Positions 9,865 through 20,360 of a stretch of DNA of 64,000 bases are shown here, piece after piece. The position numbers were made by a program, and so were the translations under genes. The DNA lies in contig CM049307.1 of assembly GCA_026874595.1 (NCBI GenBank), positions 27,130,362-27,194,361 on the forward strand, given 5' to 3'. A model generated the notes under the pieces. The model saw only the letters and a program-made list of their open reading frames with translations. It made no database searches and was not told the origin of the DNA. The stretch comes from Sipunculus nudus (Eukaryota > Annelida > Sipuncula > Golfingiida > Sipunculidae). How positions within the stretch are numbered: the stretch's first letter is position 1; every line of letters starts with the position of its first letter.

Positions 9865-11432
9865 AACCTCTTCATTCAGATCTAAGCTCTTCTTCACTCT
9901 TCTTGTGCATTATTTTCGTTTCTTGCAGCGCTTTCGTCACAAAATCAATGAAAATAAAAACCCAGGGATTATAAAAAGGTCTCAGGCCAAAAAAAGATAT
10001 TGTTCTCAGGCACCGCCCGCGTCCAATTTAACCCCATCCCACTCGTAAAAATATTTATTTTGATTTTCATATTTCAAGAAGATAAAATAATACAATGTTG
10101 GTAAGACTTCCTTTGTTATGTCGTACTTTTATCTGTGAAGCAAACAAATCTGATTTTATTAGGCTTTTTACTGGTCATATGACATTTTTATCGAAACATA
10201 CAAAAAAGAAAGAAATTATGCTACCCGTACCTGATTTCTAAAAAAGTGCCTGATAACCAATCTTTCTACATTTTATTCATATGTAAACGCATCCCATCAC
10301 TTCACACTTAAGCCAGTCAGTCAAGTCGGGACACTTATCTCTGATCACGGCCCAGTCCTCCAGTCATATTACATTGAACGCAGTTAGCTCACCTCAACTT
10401 TCACTGCTTCCCGCTAGATGTCGCCACCAGGGAACGTCATGAGTGCGACATCACATGGGACTCATACGCCTGCCCTACAAGATTTCTTTAAAGGAATTCA
10501 GGAAGCCAGTGCAAAACAATATTTTTTTTATTTCATCTAATTTCGACAAGAGTAATGTAATTTCTGGTTCCTAACGTCTACTTCATCCTTGACCAAAAGA
10601 TTTCCGCCATGTCTTTGATTTCTACCAGCTTAACAAACCACCTGATGCACAAGGTAAACTGGGATTTCAACCCCCCTAAAAAAACAAAATTGAACACACA
10701 CAGACGCACATACGCGCATAAATGAGCGAGCGCAAAAAGAGAAAATCATTTTAACTGTTAACCATTCACAGGATTAAAACAAGATTCAAATTTATTTTGG
10801 AATAACCATTGACAGAACGTCCATGTAAATAATAATTGTTGACAAATTTTTAAAATAAAGTCTTGTCAAAAATGTTTGTATTTTATCTAAAACATGTTTT
10901 TCTGATGAGGTCGGCAATACTTGTTTGCTTTTTTAAAACTAAAATGTTAGTATGTTATATATTCACATTGCAAGGAAATGCCGTGAAATATTCATTATGT
11001 AAACTGTCCATACCGGTACCAGCGTCAGTCGCGCACACTTCTCTGATAACATCGCTGAACCCGGGCGCACAAGCAAACAGGGAGGGTCTGTGTTTCCCTC
11101 CAGTATTTGTGTTTATTTCTCTATAAGCTGTAACAATCAATTTAAACAAGTTGTGTATTATATAAAACCCCATATTGTTGTTTATCGGTAAAAAAAATAA
11201 TTTTGTCGTGACAGAAACGAAATAAAATGTGATTTTGGAGAAAAATCTGTGCCTATACATGTAATTTGAACAAGAAGTTTCAATGAGATGGTAGAAAATA
11301 ATTGTAATTATTCGTTTTGTGTTGGTAATTTGCAAATGAAGGCGCAGGTAATATATATTAAAGTTTATTGGTGTGAAGTTTGGCTGCGATATTTACCCGG
11401 ACGACAGTTTTATTAAAAAATAAAAACTGACA
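9865..11432. other. H1 spacer between H1-C and H1-D (long class)
   Basis: Same content as the B/C spacer up to about 11185, then it follows the D-type upstream sequence, for example the altered AATATATATTAAAG near 11352. The change in similarity marks the edge of the recent tandem duplication. No gene is seen. Confidence 0.8.
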
Positions 11433-11528
11433 GGAAGCACAGGTTTGAGTTGAGACAGGTGACATAGCGGGGCACTTGTTGATTTCAGCTGGTTTGTTTC
11501 GTTCAGGTTCTCACGCGTGTTTTATATA
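11433..11528 (+). promoter_or_regulatory. H1-D promoter: H1-box-like motif and TATA box
   Basis: GGAAGCACAGG at 11433-11443 and TATATA at 11523-11528, 78 bases before the ATG. One extra base lies between TATA and ATG compared with B and C. Confidence 0.65.
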
Positions 11529-11606
11529 CCCGGCATCTGGCCCCTGATTGACATGAGTTGATAAACTCTCCGAGTTTGCAACACGATTAATTAACGGTAA
11601 AGCAAA

Positions 11607-12164
11607 ATGTCTGACGCCGCTGCTCCCATCAAGGCTAAGAAGCCAGCCAAAACGAGGGCTACGCCAAGCCATCCACCTGTAGCCAGCATGGTAGTGGCTG
11701 CCGTCAAGTCTCTGAAGGAGCGGAAAGGCTCCTCCCTGGCTGCCATCAAGAAATACATCACCGCCAACTTCAAGGCTGACGCCGCCAAGCTGGCTCCATT
11801 CATCCGCCGCTTCTTGAAGAAAGCTGTTGCTGACGGTAAGCTGGTGCAGGTGAAAGGCACTGGTGCTGCAGGCTCCTTCCGCTTGAGTCAGACTGCCAAG
11901 GCCGAGAAGCCCAAGGAGGCCAAGAAGCCAGGTTGCCCTAAGACTGTCGAGAGACCCGCTGTCATAAAAGCCAAGAAACCGACCGCCGCCAAGAAGTCGC
12001 CCAAGAAACCCGCGGCCAGGAAAACAGCAGAGAAGAAGAAGCCAAATTCCGACCCCAAGAAGGCAGCCAAGTCCAGGAAATCGACAGCCAAGAAACCCGC
12101 GGATAAGAAACCACCAGCCAAGAAAGCCAAGAAACCGGCAGCAAAGAAAATTGTCAAGAAGTAA
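11607..12164 (+). CDS. Linker histone H1 (H1-D), intact divergent variant
   Basis: 185-residue intronless H1. The tail 1-20 differs slightly (MSDAAAPIK). The globular domain (21-95) is the same as in B and C except PPVAS and ERKG for PQVAS and ERQG. The basic tail carries [13 protein letters not shown] and PADKK. It includes a cysteine (GCPK), which is unusual in H1 and may be a drifted arginine codon (GRPK in paralogs). The frame is open from ATG to TAA and promoter and stem-loop are complete, so it is probably functional, although the Cys, the Asp in the tail and IVKK at the end suggest relaxed constraint. Confidence 0.95.
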   Translation: MSDAAAPIKAKKPAKTRATPSHPPVASMVVAAVKSLKERKGSSLAAIKKYITANFKADAAKLAPFIRRFLKKAVADGKLVQVKGTGAAGSFRLSQTAKAEKPKEAKKPGCPKTVERPAVIKAKKPTAAKKSPKKPAARKTAEKKKPNSDPKKAAKSRKSTAKKPADKKPPAKKAKKPAAKKIVKK

Positions 12165-12194
12165 AGTGGTCTTAGTGCCTCTGCTATTCCCAAA

Positions 12195-12210
12195 GGCTCT
12201 TTTCAGAGCC
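12195..12210 (+). terminator. Histone 3' stem-loop of H1-D
   Basis: GGCTCTTTTCAGAGCC with a perfect stem, 31 bases after the TAA. Confidence 0.93.
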
Positions 12211-13587
12211 AACCTCTTCATTCAGATCTAAGCTCTTCTTCACTCTTCTTGTGCATTATTTTCGTTTCTTGCAGCGCTTCGTCACAAAATTAATGAAAAT
12301 AAAAAGCCAGGGATTATAAAAAGGTCTCAGGCCAAAAAAAAGGTATTATTCTCAGGCACCGCCCGCGTCCAATTTAACCCCATCCCACTCGTAAAAATAT
12401 TTATTTTGATTTTCATATTTCAAGAAGATAAAATAATACAATGTTGGTAAGACTTCCTTTGTTATGTCGTACTTTTTATCTGTGAAGGAAACAAATCTGA
12501 TTTTATCAGGCCTTTTACTGGCCATATGACATTTTTATCAAAACATACAAAAAAAAGGAAAAAATTGCTACCCGCACCTGATTTCTGAAAAAGTGCCTGA
12601 TAACCAACCCTTTTCTTTGATCTTTCTACATTTTATTCATATGTAAACGCATCCCATCACATCACCCTTCAGCCAGTCAGTCAAGTCGGGACACTTGTCT
12701 CTGCTCTCGGTCAAGTCCTCCAGTCATATTACATTGAACGCAGTTAGCTCACGTCAACTTTCACTGCTTCCCGCTAGATGTCGCCACCAGGGAACGTCAG
12801 GAGTGCGACATCACATCGGAATAACTTTTGGAATAACTTTTACAGAAAGTCCATGTAAATAATAATTGTTGACAAATTTTAAAAATAAAGTCTTGTCAAA
12901 AATGTTTGTATTTTATCTAAAACACATATACGCACATAACATTAATTACACTTGCTAAACACGTTCAGGGAGAATTTATTATACTCACAGCCCGGTAAGC
13001 CTTATCATCTTTCTTCCTGCACCATGTTTTTCTTATGAGGTTGGCAATACCTGTTTGCTTTTTTTAAAACTAAAATGTTAGTATGTTATATATTCACATT
13101 GCAAGGAAATGCCGTGAAATATTCATTATGTAAACTGCCCATACCGGTACCAGCGTCAGTCGCGCACACTTCTCTGATAACATCGCTGAACCCGGGAGAC
13201 AAGCAAACAGGGAGGGTCTGTGTTTCCCTCCAGTCTTTGTGTTTATTTCTCTATAAGCTGTAACAATCAATTTAAACAAGTTGTGTATTATATAAAACCC
13301 CATATTGTTGTTTATCGGTAAAAAATAATTTTGTCGTGACAGAAACGAAATAAAATGTGATTTTGGAGAAAAATCTCTGCCTATACATGTAATTTTAACA
13401 AGAAATTTCAATGAGATGGTAGAAAATAATTGTAACTATTCGATTTGTGTTGGTAATTTGCAAATGGAGGCGCAGGTAAATATATTAAAGTTTATTGGTG
13501 CGAAGTTTGGCTGCGATATTTACCCGGACGACAGTTTTATTAAAAAAGAAAAACTGACAGGAAACACAAGTTTGAGTTGAGACAGGT
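12211..13587. other. H1 spacer between H1-D and H1-E (short class), cut by an insertion
   Basis: Non-coding spacer of the short class, matching the A/B spacer including the block of about 100 bp at 12920-13025. It ends at GACAGGT (13581-13587), where unrelated sequence starts. An exact H1 box AAACACA lies at 13562-13568. It belongs to the promoter of H1-E but is now nearly 2 kb from that gene's TATA box. Confidence 0.8.
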
Positions 13588-15528
13588 TGTAACATTCTTG
13601 CCCTTTGACCTTGCCGGGGAGGGGCATCAACACTGATTGACAGTCGATATAGAGATGCCCCAGAGCCAATCACAGGCAGCTAAGGACTTTGCCCTCTGTC
13701 CCTCTGGGATAAAACCCCCTTGCCCTGGCGATTCTCCCTCTCTTGGATCATCGAGCAGTGGACCCCTATGCCTGCCCTCTGTGGCAGGCAGAGGGTATAT
13801 GGCTTCTTTTTCACCTTGGGGTTGGTTTTACGACAATGTCGGCTACCCAGGTGAAGAGCCACCCACATCCAAAGAGCAGTCCTTTTATCTAGTCTGGTGA
13901 GTATCTTTCTGTTTCATTTATAAGTCTAGATAATAATATGCAGTCCTGATATTTTGAAGGTTTAGGCTCTAAATTTTATTCCAGTAAAAAGTGTTATTTT
14001 ATCTCTTTAAATTGTGCGAGTGCATGTTGCCCAAGCCCAATTTCCTCCCAGAATAAATAAGCAGCTACATCTGGCGAGCATGTCATCGGTTGTTACTAAC
14101 AGCTAGGAGACGAATTCTGGTAAATAAATTGCTTATTTTGAGTTAATTCTGTTTTTTTTTAGCATCAGTATATACTTAAGGGGCTTAGGTTGTAAAATTC
14201 TGCTAAATAAGCGATCTATTCAAATGGAAACATAGTAACAGGTTTAAAAATGCTTGACTTTCATTTCTTAAGAAAATTTTTTATTTAGTGCACTCGTTTT
14301 GTGAACTAGAATAGGGGCTGTTTATAAATGTAGGCCCGTCTCTTATTAAAGTATAATGCGTATTATTTTATTTGAAAAGGCTAGTACTACCTTAGACTCC
14401 TTTTAATAAACCATTATAGTAATTTGCCTTTCTTTGGCTATGAAACGGCGTATACATTAGAAAACAGTGTATGCTTCAATAATCATCTTCTAAATTCAAA
14501 ATCATTGGTAGGTGTATACAGTAATCCCACAGTACTGAACCTTTATCTGTACACTTTACAGTCAATACTACGGTTATTGGGAATTTTCATTGTGGATAAA
14601 CCAGCATATTGGTTTTACATTCTTATAAAATGAAAGCCTTAATATCAATGTATTTCTAATTACTTCAGTCCTTAATTGAAATTAAATCCCACAGTATTAA
14701 ACTTGAATTGTGTGTTCCCACTAGGAGGTTATATATAAAAGAAAAAGAAAATAAAAAAAAAGTGTCCTATAATTATGTTATAAATTATGTGTAACTAAGA
14801 TGTAAAAGCAAGAGAAATAAAACGTGCTATGTGTACCTTTAGGGGATGTGTAAAAACTGTAACACGCATCTTCTTATTATATTGGGCGTAAGTGTCATCC
14901 GCAAATATTTCATGACCCCCATACAAACAGCCAGGCAACTTGTGCCTGCAATTGTATATATGTCATATTTTACTTATAATGAATGACCTTTTCTTTGCAA
15001 AATTAATCAGTTGATCAGATTTATGTATAGAACAACTTACAGGACTTGATCTAAATTAGCTGGATTATACTGAAATAAAAGGAACAGCTCAATCTTTTAT
15101 TATGCGTAGCTGTCTCTTGAATAAAAGTAACATAGCTTTTATTTTGTACATATGTATAGATGCTGTAGAATGGTACATATTTAAACTGTTATGTTCTGCA
15201 TGTACATATTGAATGAATACTACTGAAATGGTAATTGTGAATGTATTTTGATAGAAATATCAGTTACATATCTTATTATTCCAATCTGGATTGTCTGTTA
15301 AAAATATTTTATAAGCCTGATCTACATTCAAATGTTATTTTAAAACCCGATATTCAGTGATCTTTATGTTTAAACAAAATGGGTTTCTTGTGTAAAGAAA
15401 TTTAGCCTACATGCTATTTTTTAAAACAAGGCTGTATTTCATTTACCTTAAACAGTGGTTTAAAAACCTGTGCACATGTAACTCAAAGGAACGACCGTTT
15501 GACCAAAAGTAACAAGGGTCATAAGTCA
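13588..15528. mobile_element. 1.94-kb foreign insertion in the H1-E promoter, family uncertain (possible solo LTR)
   Basis: Sequence found once in the window that interrupts an otherwise continuous H1 promoter between GACAGGT and ACATAGCCGAGC. The ends read TGTAAC...GTCA, the TG...CA form seen in LTRs. The first 320 bp hold promoter-like features: a CCAAT box (AGCCAATCAC near 13664), a TATA-like GATAAAA near 13708, and a splice-donor-like CTGGTGAGTATC with the junction at 13896. The rest is AT-rich with several AATAAA sequences. No clear target duplication is seen, and about one H1 base is missing at the junction. No protein is recognisable. It may instead be a fragment of another gene brought in by rearrangement. 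Confidence 0.45.
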
Positions 15529-15589
15529 ACATAGCCGAGCACTTGTTGATTTCAGTTGGTTTGTTTCGTTCAGGTTCTCACGCGTGTTT

Positions 15590-15595
15590 TATATA
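15590..15595 (+). promoter_or_regulatory. TATA box of H1-E, separated from its H1 box
   Basis: TATATA, 77 bases before the ATG of H1-E. Only about 60 bp of the native upstream sequence remain next to it; the H1 box is at 13562-13568, beyond the 1.94-kb insertion. Confidence 0.6.
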
Positions 15596-15672
15596 CCCGG
15601 CATCTGGCCCCTAATTGACATGAGTTGATAACTCTCCGAAGTTGCAACACGAATAATTAACGGTAAAGCAAA

Positions 15673-16230
15673 ATGTCTGACCCCGCTGCTCCCGTCAAGG
15701 CTAGGAAGCCAGCCAAAACGAGGGCTACGCCAAGCCATCCACCTATAGCCAGCATGGTAGTAGCTGCCGTCAAGTCTCTGAAGGAGCGGAAAGGCTCTTC
15801 CCTGGTTGCCATCAAGAAATACATCACCGCCAACTTCAAGGCTGACGCCGCCAAGCTGGCTCCATTCATGGGCCGCTTCTTGAAGAAAGCTGTTACTGAC
15901 GGTTAGTTGGTGCAGGTGAAAGGCACTGGTGCTGCAGGCTCCTTCCGCTTGAGTCAGACTGCCAAGGCCGAGAAGCCCAAGGAGGCAAAGAAGCCAGGTC
16001 GCCCTAAAACTGTCGAGAAACCCGCTACCAAGAAAGCCAAGAAACCGACCGCCGCCGAGAAGTCGCCCAAGAAATCCGCGGCCAGGAAACCAGCCGAGAA
16101 GAAGAAGACAAAGTCCGACCCAAAGAAGGCAGCCAAGTCCAAGAAATCGACAGCTAAGAAACCCGCGGCTAAGAAACCACCAGCCAAGAAAGCCAAGAAA
16201 CCGGCAGCAAAGCAACTTGTCAAGAAGTAA
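15673..16230 (+). pseudogene. Linker histone H1 with a nonsense codon (H1-E)
   Basis: Full-length H1 copy that would encode 185 residues, but codon 78 is TAG (15904-15906) where the paralogs have AAG (Lys, DGKLVQ). The break falls inside the winged helix, before the GTGAAGSF wing, so the product would be a 77-residue fragment. Further departures at conserved sites (I66M, R67G, A75T, A45V) support relaxed selection. The reading frame after the stop is still open to TAA 16228-16230, so it decayed recently. Its promoter is split by the insertion at 13588-15528, which may have come first and silenced it. Confidence 0.93.
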
Positions 16231-16260
16231 AGCGGTCTTAGTGCCTCTGCCATTCCCAAA

Positions 16261-16276
16261 GGCTCTTTTCAGAGCC
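16261..16276 (+). terminator. Histone 3' stem-loop of H1-E
   Basis: GGCTCTTTTCAGAGCC, unchanged although the gene is broken. Confidence 0.9.
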
Positions 16277-17848
16277 AACCTCTTCATTCAGATCTAAGCT
16301 CTTCTTCACTCTTCTTGTGCATTATTTTCATTTCTTGCAGCGCTTTCGTCACAAAATCAATGAAAATAAAAGGCCAGGGATTATAAAAAGGTCTCAGGCC
16401 AAAAAAAAAGATATTGTTCTCAGGCACCGCCCGCGTCCAATTTAACCCCATCCCACTCGTAAAAATATTTATTTTGATTTTCATATTTCAAGAAGATAAA
16501 ATAATACAATGATGGTAAGACTTCCTTTGTTATGTCGTACTTTTATCTGTGAAGCAAACAAATCTGATTTTATTAGGCTTTTTACTTGCCATATGACATT
16601 TTTATCGAAACATACAAAAAAAAGAAATTATGCTACCCGTACCTGATTTCTAAAAAAGTGCCTGATAACCAATTTTTCTACATTTTATTCATATGTAAAC
16701 GCATCCCATCACTTCATACTTAAGCCAGTCAGTCAAGTCGGGACACTTATCTCTGATCACGGCCAAGTCCTCCAGTCATATTACATTGAACGCAGTTAGC
16801 TCACCTCAACTTTCACTGCTTTCCGCTAGATGTCGCCACCAGGGAACGTCATGAGTGCGACATCACATGGGACTCATACGCCTGCCCTACAAGATTTCTT
16901 TAAAGGAATTCAGGAAGCCAGTGCAAAACAATATTTTTTTTTATTTCACCTAATTTCGACAAGAGTAATGTAATTTCTGGTTCCTAACGTCTACTTCATC
17001 CTTGACCAAAAGATTTCCGCCATGTCTTTGATTTCTACCAGCTTAACAAACCACCTGATGCACAAGGTAAACCGCGATTTCTACCCCCCCCCCCCCTAAA
17101 AAAAACAAGATTGAACACACACAGACGCACATACGCGCATAAATGAGCGCAAAAAGAGAAAATCATGTTAATTGTTAACCATTCACAGGATTAAAACAAG
17201 ATTCAAATTTATTTTGGAATAACTATTGACAGAACGTCCATGTAAATAATAATTGTTGACAAATTTTTAAAATAAAGTCTTGTCAAAAATGTTTGTATTT
17301 TATCTAAAACATGTTTTTCTGATGAGGTCTGCAATACTTGTTTGCTTTTTTTAAACTAAAATGTTAGTATGTTATATATTCACATTGCAAGGAAATGCCG
17401 TGAAATATTCATTATGTAAACTGTCTGTACCGGTACCAGCGTCAGTCGCGCACACTTCTCTGATAACATCGCTGAACCCGGGCGAACAAGCAAACAGGGA
17501 GGGTCTGTGTTTCCCTCCAGTATTTGTGTTTATTTCTCTATAAGCTGTAACAATCAATTTAAACAAGTTGTGTATTATATAAAACCCCATATTGTTGTTT
17601 ATCGGTAAAAAAATAATTTTGTCGTGACAGAAACGAAATAAACTGTGATTTTGGAGAAAAATCTGTGCCTATACATGTAATTTGAACAAGAAGTTTCAAT
17701 GAGATGGTAGAAAATAATTGTAATTATTCGATTTGTGTTGGTAATTTGCAAATGGAGGCGCAGGTTATATATATTAAAGTTTATTGGTGTGAAGTTTGGC
17801 TGCGATATTTACCCGGACGACAGTTTTATTAAAAAATAAAAACTGACA
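16277..17848. other. H1 spacer between H1-E and H1-F (long class)
   Basis: Non-coding long-class spacer similar to the B/C spacer, with several percent divergence and an expanded C-run near 17083-17095. No gene is seen. Confidence 0.8.
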
Positions 17849-17944
17849 GGAAACACAAGTTTGAGTTGAGACAGGTGACATAGCGGGGCACTTGTTGATT
17901 TCAGCTGGTTTGTTTCGTTCAGGTTCTCACGCGTGTTTTATATA
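17849..17944 (+). promoter_or_regulatory. H1-F promoter: exact H1 box and TATA box
   Basis: AAACACA at 17851-17857 is the exact metazoan H1-box sequence. TATATA is at 17939-17944, 78 bases before the ATG. Confidence 0.65.
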
Positions 17945-18022
17945 CCCGGCATCTGGCCCCTGATTTACATGAGTTGATAAACTCTCCGAGTTTGCAACAC
18001 GATTAATTAACGGTAAAGCAAA

Positions 18023-18248
18023 ATGTCTGACGCCGCTGCTCCCGTCAAGGCTAAGAAGCCAGCCAAAACGAGGGCTACGCCAAGCCGAGAAACCCGCGGC
18101 CAGGAAAACAGCAGAGAAGAAGAAGCCAAATTCCGACCCCAAGAAGGCAACCAAGTCCAGGAAATCGACAGCCAAGAAACCCGCGGCTAAGAAACCACCA
18201 GCCAAGAAAACCAAGAAACCGGCAGCAAAGAAACTTGTCAAGAAGTAA
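18023..18248 (+). pseudogene. Linker histone H1 with internal deletion (H1-F)
   Basis: The first 20 codons of H1 ([20 protein letters not shown]) are joined after 18086 to the middle of the C-terminal tail, removing about 330 bp that cover the whole globular domain. The junction reads GCCAAGCC then GAGAAACCCG; similar short GCC(C)AAG and GCCGAGAAG strings lie near both original edges, which fits slippage or a short-homology deletion. The frame is shifted after the junction and stops at 18188-18190, giving at most 55 codons. The original stop (18246-18248) and the stem-loop remain. It cannot act as a linker histone. Confidence 0.93.
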
Positions 18249-18278
18249 TGCGGTCTTAGTGCCTCTGCCATTCCCAAA

Positions 18279-18294
18279 GGCTCTTTTCAGAGCC
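18279..18294 (+). terminator. Histone 3' stem-loop of H1-F
   Basis: GGCTCTTTTCAGAGCC, intact. Confidence 0.9.
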
Positions 18295-19877
18295 AACCTC
18301 TTCATTCAGATCTAAGCTCTTCTTCACTCTTCTTGTGCATTATTTTCATTTCTTGCAGCGCTTTCGTCACAAAATCAATGAAAATAAAAAGCCAGGGATT
18401 ATATAAAGGTCTCAGGCCAAAAAAAAAGATATTGTTCTCAGGCACCGCCCGCGTCCAATTTAACCCCATCCCACTCGTAAAAATATTTATTTTGATTTTC
18501 ATATTTCAAGAAGATAAAATAATACAATGTTGGTAAGACTTCCTTTGTTATGTCGTACTTTTATCTGTGAAGCAAACAAATCTGATTTTATCAGGCCTTT
18601 TACTGGCCATATGACATTTTTATCGAAACATACAAAAAAGAAAGAAAAAATTGCTACCCGCACCTGATTTCTAAAAAAGTGCCTGGTAACCAACCTTTTT
18701 CTTTGATCTTTCTACATTTTATTCATATGTAAACGCATCCCATCACTTCACACTTAAGCCAGTCAGTCAAGTCGGGACACTTATCTCTGATCACGGCCCA
18801 GTCCTCCAGTCATATTACATTGAACGCAGTTAGCTCACCTCAACTTTCACTGCTTCCCGCTAGATGTCGCCACCAGGGAACGTCATGAGTGCGACATCAC
18901 ATGGGACTCATACTCCTGCCCTACAAGATTTCTTTAAAGGAATTAAGGAAGCCAGTGCAAAACAATATTTTTTTATTTCATCTAATTTCGACAAGAGTAA
19001 TGTAATTTCTGGTTCCTAACGTCTACTTCATCCTTGACCAAAAGATTTCCGCCATGTCTTTGATTTCTACCAGCTTAACAAACCACCTGATGCACAAGGT
19101 AAACCGCGATTTCAACCCCACTCCCCTAAAAAAACAAAATTGAACACACACAGACGCACATACGCGCATAAATGAGCGCAAAAAGAGAAAATCATCTTAA
19201 TTGTTAACCATTTACAGGATTAAAACAAGATTCAAATTTATTTTGGAATAACTATTGACAGAACGTCCATGTAAATAATAATTGTTGACAAATTTTTAAA
19301 ATAAAGTCTTGTCACAAATGTTTGTATTTTATCTAAAATATGTTTTTCTGATTAGGTCGGCAATACTTGTTTGCTTTTTTTTAAACTAAAATGTTAGTAT
19401 GTTATATATTCACATTGCAAGGAAATGCCGTGAAATATTCATTATGTAAACTGTCTGTACCGGTACCAGCGTCAGTCGCGCACACTTCTCTGATAACATC
19501 GCTGAACCCGGGCGCACAAGCAAACAGGGAGGGTCTGTGTTTCCCTCCAGTATTTGTGTTTATTTCTCTATAAGCTGTAACAATCAATTTAAACAAGTTG
19601 TGTATTATATAAAACCCCATATTGTTGTTTATCGGTAAAAAATAATTTTGTCGAGACAGAAACGAAATAAAATGTGATTTTGGAGAAAAATCTGTGCCTA
19701 TACATGTAATTTGAACAAGAATTTTCAATGAGATGGTAGAAAATAATTGTAATTATTCGATTTGTGTTGGTAATTTGCAAATGGAGGCGCAGGTAAATAT
19801 ATTAAAGTTTTTTGGTGTGAAGTTTGGTTGCGATATTTACCCGGACGACAGTTTTATGAAAAAAAGAAAAACTGGCA
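18295..19877. other. H1 spacer between H1-F and H1-G (long class)
   Basis: Non-coding spacer, nearly the same as the E/F spacer. It contains the conserved inverted repeat GATGTCGC/GCGACATC near 18863-18898. No gene is seen. Confidence 0.8.
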
Positions 19878-19983
19878 GGAAGCACAAGTTTGAGTTGAGA
19901 CAGGTGACATAGTGGATCACTTGTTGATTTCAGCTGGTTTGTTTCGTTCAGGTTCTCACGCGTGTTTTATATACCCGGCATCT
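19878..19983 (+). promoter_or_regulatory. H1-G promoter: H1-box-like motif and TATA box
   Basis: GGAAGCACAAG at 19878-19888 and TATATA at 19978-19983. The promoter is complete, but the gene it drives is cut 25 bases after the ATG by the foldback element. Confidence 0.6.
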
Positions 19984-20050
19984 GGCCCCTGATTGACATG
20001 AGTTGATAACTCTCCGAGGTTGCAACACGATTAATTAACGGTAAAGCAAA

Positions 20051-20075
20051 ATGTCTGACGCCGCTGTTTCCGGCA
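20051..20075 (+). pseudogene. 5' stub of H1-G (codons 1-8), upstream of the element
   Basis: ATGTCTGACGCCGCTG is the normal H1 start, followed by TTTCCGGCA, which is the target-site copy, and then the element. The rest of the gene is at 40997-41540, about 20.9 kb away. Transcription from this promoter would run into the element's left terminal repeat. Confidence 0.9.
20065..20075 (+). repeat. Target-site duplication, left copy
   Basis: TGTTTCCGGCA here and TGTTCCCGGCA at 40997-41007 flank the element. Undisturbed paralogs read TGCTCCCGTCA at this place. Both flanking copies share the T at position 3 and the G at position 9 that the paralogs lack, so they look like two copies of one original site. 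Because CA/TG can be given to either flank or element, the duplication may be 7-11 bp; 9-11 is the most natural reading. Confidence 0.8.
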
Positions 20076-20360
20076 CGACTGTGAAGTTCGACGGACGTCC
20101 GACGTCCATTTTTCGTGAAAGTGCTCCGTGAATGCCTGCTATTCCTCCGCTTTTAGCCTGAAACATATTTCCCTGACCAGCCTTCTGTTCACCGCTTTGC
20201 AGTGTATTTCGCTGATCATCGCTGCCCTCAAGGCTTCGTCAAGACCGTGTATATCAAACGGCGCCAATACACGCTTTCCAACAGACAAATATGACTATTG
20301 ATAATACTAATAATGCGAGTATTATTCTTTTTTTTAAAAATCTGCTTGATATAAAAAATG
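20076..20360 (-). repeat. Left terminal inverted repeat of copy 2
   Basis: Inverted counterpart of 40713-40996, with the outer end CGACTGTGAAGTTCG at 20076. It differs from the right repeat at scattered positions. The frame open in both right-hand repeats is closed here by a stop (TAG in place of GAG at 20145-20147, read on the - strand). Confidence 0.88.

Larger units (their letters stand above)
6441..11185 (+). repeat. Tandem duplication of a 2333-bp H1 unit (units B and C)
   Basis: 6441-8852 and 8774-11185 match at a constant offset of 2333 bp. The two H1 coding regions and spacers look identical at every position I compared. The match starts just after a base difference near 6439 (CAGTCTTTG against CAGTATTTG) and ends at an A-run length difference near 11190. 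Such identity, against several percent divergence from D, E and G, points to a recent unequal exchange. An assembly duplication is also possible. Confidence 0.85.

Noticed and set aside
13588-13900. A small nuclear RNA (for example U7, expected near histone loci) in the 1.94-kb insert
   Set aside because: No Sm site with flanking stem, no sequence complementary to the histone downstream region, and no match to the U1, U4, U11 or 7SK signatures I know.
13637-13900. An 87-codon frame at the start of the insert
   Set aside because: It begins at TTG, has no recognised domain and crosses a splice-donor-like site; not supported as a gene.
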